A stretch of DNA of 41,618 nucleotides from Coriobacteriia bacterium. GTDB taxonomy: Bacteria > Actinomycetota > Coriobacteriia > WRKU01 > WQUG01. Each line of letters starts with the position of its first letter. Positions within the stretch are counted from its first letter, which is position 1. Under the pieces are notes generated by a model. It made no database searches. It had not been told where the DNA came from and saw only the letters and a list, made by a program, of their open reading frames with translations. Position numbers and translations under genes: made by a program. The DNA is taken from the NCBI GenBank assembly GCA_009785795.1, contig WQVN01000006.1, positions 1 through 41,618 on the forward strand, in the 5' to 3' direction. This document shows positions 34,759-41,618 of the stretch, piece after piece.

Positions 34759-35856
34759 ATGAATGAATTATTTGCGATGACCTTTGGTAGAATATTTTTT
34801 ACCCTTGCAACAGCACCTGCAACTACCGCCTTGGCAATTGCTGCCTGTTTTAGCCTGTGTATCATTTTCCAAGTTACGCTACTTCGTCGAGAGAGCCTCC
34901 GCACAGGAAAATTGCTTAAAAGGTCGCACTTTGCGTGGACTTCACTGTTTATTTTCTATCTACTAAATGTATATCGCATCACGGGCATGGGAACACTGTG
35001 GAGCATCATCGGCAACAACGCACGAATCAACATGGATACTATCCACCTAGTTCCCTTCATGTCCTTTACTGATGACCAGCTCGGTTTTCTATTTTTTGCA
35101 CTCAATATAGCAATGACGGTACCACTGGGATTATTTCTTTCAGCACTCTGGCCAACAATGCGCTCATGGAAGCGAATCGCATTGGCAGGCTTTTGCTTCT
35201 CGCTGGCCATCGAACTAAGTCAACTATTCACAATGCGAGGCACCAACGTTGATGACCTAATTGCAAATACTCTGGGAGTAGTAGTCGGCTACAGTCTATT
35301 CAAGTTTATCGACAGCTATCGTGCTCGCAAAATGAGCGATCGCAAAAAGGCGCAACTGCAGACAAGAGAACACGTCCAGCCACAATCAAGCATACTGCGA
35401 AATGAGGGCATTACCTATGTGGCACTATCATTTCTAGGCATGTTCCTTTTCTTTAACTCGGCCGTAGTAGCCAATTTGGACATGCAAATTGGACTTGCAG
35501 GCAACATGGAAATAATAAGCACAAATACAACCGATCCATTACAGCAAGAGTCTGATCTCAAGGGCACGGTACTTGAAGCAACTACAAATAGTGTAATCAT
35601 CGAACTGATCGAAACAGACGAAATGGAAGACGGTACTCTATTGGCTGCATCAACAGATGATGAGCAAAAAGTATACTTTGACAACATGACGGGGATAGAT
35701 ATCTGGCGAATTGATGAGTTCAAAGTCGCTATTCCCGTAGCAATAGGAGCAAGCCCCTACGATATCAGAGAGGGTGACATGGTAGATATCGTCCTTAGGG
35801 AAGGTTCCAGCAAAGAAGCTCCAGCACAGCACATCACCGTCTGGCGCTTCCCCTAG
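34759..35856 (+). CDS. VanZ-like family membrane protein with extra C-terminal domain
   Basis: NMDTIHLVPFMSF, PLGLFLSALWP, FSLAIELSQLFTMRGTNVDDLIANTLGVVVGY. Confidence 0.85.
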   Translation: MNELFAMTFGRIFFTLATAPATTALAIAACFSLCIIFQVTLLRRESLRTGKLLKRSHFAWTSLFIFYLLNVYRITGMGTLWSIIGNNARINMDTIHLVPFMSFTDDQLGFLFFALNIAMTVPLGLFLSALWPTMRSWKRIALAGFCFSLAIELSQLFTMRGTNVDDLIANTLGVVVGYSLFKFIDSYRARKMSDRKKAQLQTREHVQPQSSILRNEGITYVALSFLGMFLFFNSAVVANLDMQIGLAGNMEIISTNTTDPLQQESDLKGTVLEATTNSVIIELIETDEMEDGTLLAASTDDEQKVYFDNMTGIDIWRIDEFKVAIPVAIGASPYDIREGDMVDIVLREGSSKEAPAQHITVWRFP

Positions 35857-35922
35857 GCAGAGGTCAGAAAGAGGGATGCTGGATATGATTCAGGCAGTTA
35901 ATCTCCTCATTTCTGCCAGTAA

Positions 35923-36240
35923 TTACTCTGCTGCATCATTGCCGGGTGGCAAAGCTTCCAGTGGCTTTGCCTGCTCATGACTGTCGCCGTGATTGTCAAC
36001 TTCGTAAATCATTACTGGCTCACTATATATTGTCACAGATTCGCTCATAGACCTAATTAGGCGCTTACGAAAAATGAGAAAGGCAACTGTGCCTACCAGT
36101 CCTAAGGCCAGTGCAACTATCAGTACCACAGTCAGACCAACTGTCGCAAGCAGACCACCCACAATAAGCAGCGCAATTGTCAACACCAACAACACAATTG
36201 CCTTCATGCTATTCCAAATTTTGTTCAGAATTTTCATCAT
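35923..36240 (-). CDS. Small membrane protein of unknown function
   Basis: 105 aa; two hydrophobic segments. Confidence 0.6.
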   Translation of the reverse strand: MMKILNKIWNSMKAIVLLVLTIALLIVGGLLATVGLTVVLIVALALGLVGTVAFLIFRKRLIRSMSESVTIYSEPVMIYEVDNHGDSHEQAKPLEALPPGNDAAE

Positions 36241-36249
36241 ATTGGTTTC

Positions 36250-36325
36250 TGGTGGGTCATGAAGGGGTCGAACCTTCGACCTTCGGATTAAGAGTCCGCT
36301 GCTCTGCCAGCTGAGCTAATGACCC
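36250..36325 (-). tRNA. tRNA-Lys (anticodon CTT), CCA encoded
   Basis: Complement: GGGTCATTAGCTCAGCTGGCAGAGCAGCGGACTCTTAATCCGAAGGTCGAAGGTTCGACCCCTTCATGACCCACCA. Confidence 0.97.
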
Positions 36326-36350
36326 ACGTTAGTCACACTAGATGCAATAA

Positions 36351-36392
36351 GCGCGCTAAAGCGGTGGGTTGCTCCGCATCGCCATAGCGCGC
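36351..36392 (-). terminator. Probable terminator downstream of ahcY
   Basis: GCGCGCTA...TAGCGCGC 8-bp stem with inner stem GCGGTG/CATCGC; 14 nt downstream of the ahcY stop. Confidence 0.65.
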
Positions 36393-36405
36393 CCGCTAGT
36401 ATAGC

Positions 36406-37665
36406 CTATACCGTACCCTCTGTCCAACTGCCTAAATACTTTTCTTGCTCAGGCGTTAGCACATCAATCTTGATGCCCATGGACTCTAACTTGACCCGTG
36501 CAATTTCATCATCAATATCACGTGGCATGTCGATAACACCTGGCTGAATAGAGTCGCGATTTGCAAGCATCCATTCTGCTGCGAGCGCCTGATTGGCAAA
36601 GCTCATGTCCATAACACTTGCGGGATGCCCCTCTGCGCAAGCCAAGTTGACTAGTCTGCCATCAGCCAATAAATAAATAGTACGTCCATCAGCAAGAACA
36701 AACTCTTCCACTAGAGGTTTTACGGTGCGTGAAGATACGGCATTCTCGCGTAGCCAAGGGATGTTAATCTCGACATTAAAGTGACCACTATTACAGATGA
36801 TTGCACCATCTTTTAGGTTTGCAAACATGGCTTCATCAATAACATTGATGTTGCCTGTAACCGTAATCCACACATCAGCCTCTTTTGCTGCTTCTGCTGC
36901 AGGCATGACACGATGGCCATCCATGACTGCTTCAAGTGCCATCAATGGATCAATCTCGCACACTATGACGTTTGCACCAATGCCCTCTGCGCGCATAGCA
37001 GCACCTTTGCCACACCAACCATAGCCAGATACTACTACAGTTCGTCCTGCAAGTAGACGGTTGGTTGCACGCACAATACCGTCAATGGTTGACTGCCCGG
37101 TACCATAGCGATTGTCAAACATGTGCTTTGTGTTGGCATCGTTTACTGCAACAATGGGATACTTTAGCGCACCATCTGCTGCCATAGCCTTCAGACGAAT
37201 GACGCCTGTGGTAGTTTCTTCAGTTCCGCCAATGATGCCATCAAGAATTTGCGGAAAGTCCTCGTGGATACGACTTACCACGTCACAACCATCATCCATC
37301 GTAATGTGAGGTTCAAATGCAATCACGCTGTCGATATGCTTGTAATAGGTTTCTGTATCAACACCCTTGATGGCAAAAACCCGAACATCGTAATACTTAA
37401 CTAACGCTGCTGCAACGTCATCTTGAGTCGAGAGTAGGTTGGACGCACATAGTGCTACCTCTGCCCCACCAGCCACAAGAGCGCGCATTAAGTTCGCAGT
37501 CTCGGTTGTGACGTGCATGCAAGCACCTACGCGAATACCTGCAAAAGGCTTTTCGCGTCCATAGCGCTCACCAATTTCCGCAAGCACTGGCATGTCGCGC
37601 TGTGCCCACTCAATACGTGCACGTCCTGCGTCAGCAAGACTCATGTCCAATACATCATATTTCAC
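36406..37665 (-). CDS. ahcY: S-adenosylhomocysteine hydrolase family protein
   Basis: [79 protein letters not shown]. Confidence 0.93.
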   Translation of the reverse strand: MKYDVLDMSLADAGRARIEWAQRDMPVLAEIGERYGREKPFAGIRVGACMHVTTETANLMRALVAGGAEVALCASNLLSTQDDVAAALVKYYDVRVFAIKGVDTETYYKHIDSVIAFEPHITMDDGCDVVSRIHEDFPQILDGIIGGTEETTTGVIRLKAMAADGALKYPIVAVNDANTKHMFDNRYGTGQSTIDGIVRATNRLLAGRTVVVSGYGWCGKGAAMRAEGIGANVIVCEIDPLMALEAVMDGHRVMPAAEAAKEADVWITVTGNINVIDEAMFANLKDGAIICNSGHFNVEINIPWLRENAVSSRTVKPLVEEFVLADGRTIYLLADGRLVNLACAEGHPASVMDMSFANQALAAEWMLANRDSIQPGVIDMPRDIDDEIARVKLESMGIKIDVLTPEQEKYLGSWTEGTV

Positions 37666-37703
37666 AGTATTCTCCTAGCGATTTATCCATTTCAAACACA
37701 ACG

Positions 37704-37712
37704 ATTGTAGCA
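37704..37712 (-). promoter_or_regulatory. Candidate extended -10 (TGCTACAAT) for ahcY
   Basis: Complement reads TGCTACAAT, 38 nt upstream of the ahcY start. Confidence 0.5.
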
Positions 37713-37744
37713 GACCTAAATCTTCTTAGGACGTGAAGGGCACC

Positions 37745-38623
37745 CTAAGACCATGCGTCCGCTACCTGTATCGCCACTATCGCAATCAATATAAGAATGC
37801 CACCGATGACAAAACTGCCAGTAATTAGGTCGCCAAAAATAAGAGCGCCACCAATAACACCTATAATGGGCTCTGCCATGGCGGTAATGCCTGCATTAAC
37901 TGCGGGGATTCGCCTCACTGCCATAAGGAATGCTGCAAATGGCAGCAAGGTAGACAGCGTACCTACTGCGAGTAGTGGCAGCGCAGTTTCAGCTGTGAAG
38001 ATGGGTGTCAATACGGCAGTTGGACCAGCAATAGCCAGCCATAGAACTGTTGATACTACCAATCCGTAAAACAGCAGCGTAAAAGCAGAGAAGCGCTCTT
38101 TGACCTGGTTGCCCATAACTGCATATAGCGAGAAAAACACGGCACTTGCCATTCCCCAGAAAAAGCCAAGAGCCGTAACATTCGTGCCAGCAGGATTGAT
38201 GATCCCCACAACAAGGGCACACCCAACCACCGCAAGTCCGACACCGCCAACTGCCAACAGTTTTGGTTTCTGACGTAGAAAAATCACACCAATGAGCAGC
38301 GAAACTACTGGTGCCAAATAATGCATCAAGATAGCAATGCCCACAGGGTTATGAGCTATAGCCTGTAGATAAGTGTAGGACATGGCCGCCTGCCCAAAGA
38401 TGCCAAAGATTAGCAGAAATGGAATGTCGCGCCTAGGATTTTGCAGTTTGAACGCATCGCGCTTAAAAATCAGAAGAAGTGCACCCAGAGCAACGGCAGC
38501 AACGATGGATCGTATGCCTGTCATTGCTGCTGGATCTATTTCGAGCCACTTTGCAGCAAGCCCTCCTGCTGCCCAGCAAAGGGCGGCAAGCAAGGCAAAT
38601 CCATACCCACGCCACATACGCAC
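37745..38623 (-). CDS. EamA/DMT-family transporter
   Basis: Ten hydrophobic segments in two repeats; AALCWAAGGLAAKWL N-terminus, EPIIGVIGGALIFGD. Confidence 0.9.
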   Translation of the reverse strand: MRMWRGYGFALLAALCWAAGGLAAKWLEIDPAAMTGIRSIVAAVALGALLLIFKRDAFKLQNPRRDIPFLLIFGIFGQAAMSYTYLQAIAHNPVGIAILMHYLAPVVSLLIGVIFLRQKPKLLAVGGVGLAVVGCALVVGIINPAGTNVTALGFFWGMASAVFFSLYAVMGNQVKERFSAFTLLFYGLVVSTVLWLAIAGPTAVLTPIFTAETALPLLAVGTLSTLLPFAAFLMAVRRIPAVNAGITAMAEPIIGVIGGALIFGDLITGSFVIGGILILIAIVAIQVADAWS

Positions 38624-38833
38624 CTCCCAACAAAGCGACTACCAGAAATAAGAAGTAATTCTAGCAAACAGATTTGCCTTTTGACCGTCTAAGCCACAGG
38701 TATGGATGTGCTCGTCTGCCAGAAAATTGCCAGTTTAAAGAAAAATTAGCTTTTGCACGAATAGGCTACTATGGAAACCTATCAGTACCTTAAGGAAAGC
38801 ATGATGGAAGAAACAGGCAAAAGGAGTACACCC

Positions 38834-39307
38834 ATGAAAACACTCATCGTCTATGCTACAAAGCACGGTGCCACTCGTGAAATTGCTACTCGCATCTCTG
38901 TGCAAATGAAAGATGCAGAAATCCATGATTTAAAAGAAGGTAACCTGCCCAATCTAAGCAACTACGACTGCACTGTCATTGGCAGCGCCATCTATGCAGG
39001 AACAGTTCGTAAAGAAGTCAAAGAATTCCTTGCAAAGAATGAAAGTGCACTCATGACAAAGAAGCTTGGACTTTTTGTTAGCGGCATGGATCCCAGCAAA
39101 GAGGAAGAAGATTTTCTGGATAACTTTCCACAAAGTATTCGCGAACACGCAACCACGACAAGCCTTCTGGGCGGCATCTTTGATCCGAAAAAAGCTAACG
39201 CGGTAGAACGTCTAGTCATGAAAGCTGTCGCTAAAAAGGTAGAATACTCAGACACCATCAACGATGACAGAATCAACCAGTTTGTACGTGCGATTACTAC
39301 CGAATAG
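38834..39307 (+). CDS. Flavodoxin-domain protein (HemG-like)
   Basis: MKTLIVYATKHGATREIA FMN-binding loop, GSAIYAGTVRKEVKEFL; AAGGAG Shine-Dalgarno. Confidence 0.85.
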   Translation: MKTLIVYATKHGATREIATRISVQMKDAEIHDLKEGNLPNLSNYDCTVIGSAIYAGTVRKEVKEFLAKNESALMTKKLGLFVSGMDPSKEEEDFLDNFPQSIREHATTTSLLGGIFDPKKANAVERLVMKAVAKKVEYSDTINDDRINQFVRAITTE

Positions 39308-39333
39308 CTTATGTAGTGCTAAGATCCTCTGTC

Positions 39334-39711
39334 TTATTTAACAGCTTCACCAGCAACAAACGTTCCCGCCGATTGGAAAGCAGCAACAAGTGACTCATAA
39401 ACCTCATTGTACGCCTTTTTTGCTTGGCTCATTCCAATAAGTCCACCCGACATGCCGCTGGTACTCTGAGTGAGCATTATGGTGAAATTTCCATCATCGC
39501 TAGGCGAGCAAGCGATATCAAGTATTAAATGACGTCCCGACTTTCCTGCGAGTGCGCCCAGTGCAAGCGATGCTCCTTTTGAGCCACGTTCTGCACGAGC
39601 CGACCAATCACCTGTTGGCTCCATCGAAAAGTCTTGACCCTGCATGGTCTTAATCATAATCCCTCTTGCAGCTTCATGATCTCCGCTTACCACAAGCTTA
39701 TATCCAGCCAT
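39334..39711 (-). CDS. Conserved-looking hypothetical protein
   Basis: 125-aa ORF in an otherwise unassigned interval; no family recognised. Confidence 0.6.
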   Translation of the reverse strand: MAGYKLVVSGDHEAARGIMIKTMQGQDFSMEPTGDWSARAERGSKGASLALGALAGKSGRHLILDIACSPSDDGNFTIMLTQSTSGMSGGLIGMSQAKKAYNEVYESLVAAFQSAGTFVAGEAVK

Positions 39712-39736
39712 ACTGAAGTACTCCTTCTCTTTGTAT

Positions 39737-40837
39737 TTATCTTCCTAGTGAGCTAGAAAGATTGCGCCACAGGCTAAAGCCCTGCGGATACATCTGGTAG
39801 TAAACTACGATTGCCTTTACTGATGTTCTGTGATTGCTGTAAGCAGGGAAATTCGGATGAAACCTGCCATTGTGGTCTATTTTGTTCCCAAATAGATTCT
39901 TCATGTGTGGGCGACCGACTCCTGCTTCACCAAGTCCCGTTTCAAAAAGAGATATCCCCACCGCTTTATCGCCTGAAGGAAGCGATGTCCCCATTCTTCC
40001 TTGATAGTAGGCAAGCCAGTATCTGATGAAATATGCCCGCTCGTGTCGGCTTAAAGTTGGAAAGCGAGCGTCCATGTCGATCATTTGCTGGTGCTTGTCA
40101 GCCGATACCTGTGGTAATGACTCTGGAGCAGATTCCTGATCTTCTTCAGCTGCCTGAGGAGCCGTTGGTGCAGCGGCTTGTCGCGCTGTAGCTGTCTGCT
40201 GCTCTGCTCTGGCCGCCGCTGCAGCCGTTGCTTCAGCGGCCGATGCAGCGGCACGATTCTCGTCAAGTAGTTGCTGAACAGAGTCCACATCAGTTCTGCG
40301 TGCAGCCTCAGTGGCCACTTGCTGATCACGCAGTTCATCCAGCTCGCTAAAAGCTTCTTCTAGTTGAAGATTTTGATTGTGCAAGTCATCTAGAGTTTGA
40401 GCATCATTACCTGCCAACATATTCACAAATCGGAAAGTATCGAGAAAGTCTGATAGGTCGTTAGCAGAAAAGAGCATCTTTATGTATCCCAAATTATTTG
40501 ATCGATACATAAAGTCAGCTTGACGTGTCAAGTTTTCTCTGTTGTGAGAAATATCTTCTTTGATTTCTCCAATTCTGGATTCTGTTCTTTCGATCTCTGC
40601 TTCAGTTTCCTCCAGCACTTCTGATGCGCGTTCCAAAGCATCCTGTGCCGTAGCGAGTGATTCCTCTGTCTCTGCAACAAGTGAAGAAGCCGCACGAGCC
40701 TGTTGCTGTAAATCCTGCAATGAGACAGCATGAGCAGCTTGCACCTGTAGTGATGCAAGCACTAAGAGCAAAAAGACGAAAATCAAAACGGCTGCTATAT
40801 TTCGCAGCCTCTTCATGTGTACTATCGAATTCAACAC
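39737..40837 (-). CDS. Secreted coiled-coil protein with GH73/lysozyme-like C-terminal domain
   Basis: N-terminal signal sequence, PcsB-like coiled coil, Ala-rich linker, then ISLFETGLGEAGVGRPHMKNLFGNK resembling glucosaminidase catalytic regions. Alternative start at 40816. Confidence 0.7.
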   Translation of the reverse strand: MLNSIVHMKRLRNIAAVLIFVFLLLVLASLQVQAAHAVSLQDLQQQARAASSLVAETEESLATAQDALERASEVLEETEAEIERTESRIGEIKEDISHNRENLTRQADFMYRSNNLGYIKMLFSANDLSDFLDTFRFVNMLAGNDAQTLDDLHNQNLQLEEAFSELDELRDQQVATEAARRTDVDSVQQLLDENRAAASAAEATAAAAARAEQQTATARQAAAPTAPQAAEEDQESAPESLPQVSADKHQQMIDMDARFPTLSRHERAYFIRYWLAYYQGRMGTSLPSGDKAVGISLFETGLGEAGVGRPHMKNLFGNKIDHNGRFHPNFPAYSNHRTSVKAIVVYYQMYPQGFSLWRNLSSSLGR

Positions 40838-40918
40838 GTTTCAATCATACCATCAGATAGTGATTAATGGTTGTAATAATACGATTTTTTCTAGCCAAGT
40901 GTACTTCAAGCTATAAAT

Positions 40919-41047
40919 TTACTCCGGAGTCAAAACTATCTTCTGCCCTGGAGCGAAGGTGTCCTCATTGTCCCAATTCCAACTGCCACTACCAGTACCT
41001 ATCTGGAAATGCACTTTTGTGACGCCCAGATTAAGCGCTTTATACTG
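40919..41047 (-). pseudogene. C-terminal gene remnant without start codon
   Basis: Open frame QYKALNLGVTKVHFQIGTGSGSWNWDNEDTFAPGQKIVLTPE-stop, preceded in frame by TAG; no ATG/GTG start. Confidence 0.35.
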
Positions 41048-41217
41048 CTACAATAATCGTGTGAGCAGCTCATGCCAATATGACATTAAGGCATTGGACA
41101 GCTTTCATAAGGAACATGCCACATAATTCTTTGGTGCAGTGTACCCAAGTGAACTGTGTAGCTACTCCATTGCTAAACTATTAAGCGTAGGGTACTTATT
41201 TCAAGAGGATAGGTGCA

Positions 41218-41618
41218 ATGAGAACAAAATCAGAGGCTAACCAGCCATTAAAGAAGCGTGCAAAGCTAGCGCAGGTTAATTGCGTCATCTTGGTGGCTGT
41301 ATTTTTACTATCATTGCCCATCATGGGATTCATTAAAGTGTATGCCATTTTTGCTAGAGGGTATGTAATCTGGCTTGCTCCTTGGCTTTTGTCCTTCTTG
41401 AGCGAACTCCTTCTAAGAATTGAAGTTGGAGCGACAATAATTGTAACTACCACCATTTTCGCCATTGCTGCCGCACTTCAAAACACACTAATCGCTTGGA
41501 TCTATTTGCGCTACAAAGACTCATCGAAATTCGTTCGCATCGGCTGCCAAATCTTCGCTGGCATTGTTATCCTTATAGTACTGCTCATCTTCCTGCGACA
41601 CTATATAAGCTTTGGACA
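41218..41618 (+). CDS. Membrane protein, partial, runs off right edge
   Basis: MRTKSEANQPLKKRAKLAQVNCVILVAVFLLSLPIMGFIKVYAIFARGYVIWLAPWLLSFLSELLLRIEVGATIIVTTTIFAIAAALQNTL..., no stop before window end; AAGAGGAT upstream. Confidence 0.65.
   Translation, partial: MRTKSEANQPLKKRAKLAQVNCVILVAVFLLSLPIMGFIKVYAIFARGYVIWLAPWLLSFLSELLLRIEVGATIIVTTTIFAIAAALQNTLIAWIYLRYKDSSKFVRIGCQIFAGIVILIVLLIFLRHYISFG

Noticed and set aside
1-41618. CRISPR array, prophage, intact transposon or defence island
   Set aside because: No regularly spaced direct repeats, transposase, integrase, phage structural or defence-family motifs were recognised.

Overview
The window looks like an ordinary bacterial chromosome segment, probably from an actinobacterium of the Coriobacteriia type (inferred from gene content, not tested). 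Most genes up to about 26.5 kb are on the minus strand. Left to right: partial SPFH gene, ricT/PSP1, holB, a fused fumarase-beta/thymidylate-kinase gene, an MFS transporter, a P-type cation ATPase, serS, and an 11-gene nuoA-N operon lacking nuoE, nuoF and nuoG. Then tRNA-Thr(CGT), a CCA-adding enzyme, an amidohydrolase, an RsuA-family pseudouridine synthase, scpB, scpA and trpS. The right part holds an OFA-type MFS transporter, a cluster of zinc-ribbon membrane proteins, a DUF2007-like protein, a rhodanese lipoprotein, an OmpR-type two-component system next to a VanZ-like gene, tRNA-Lys(CTT), ahcY, an EamA-type transporter, a flavodoxin-like protein, and a secreted coiled-coil protein with a GH73/lysozyme-like C-terminus. 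A partial membrane-protein gene runs off the right edge. The observations most worth checking are: (1) one ORF joining a complete class-I fumarase C-terminal (beta) domain to thymidylate kinase; (2) a 24-bp duplicate of the tRNA-Thr 3' end lying 123 bp downstream, which on the other strand encodes the last residues and stop codon of the CCA-adding enzyme; (3) four tandem copies of a 26-residue repeat near the NuoL C-terminus; (4) a TrpRS with a Thermotoga-like Fe-S cysteine motif whose last ligand position is His. I saw no CRISPR array, intact transposase or recognised defence system. No searches were run; family names come from motif recognition.
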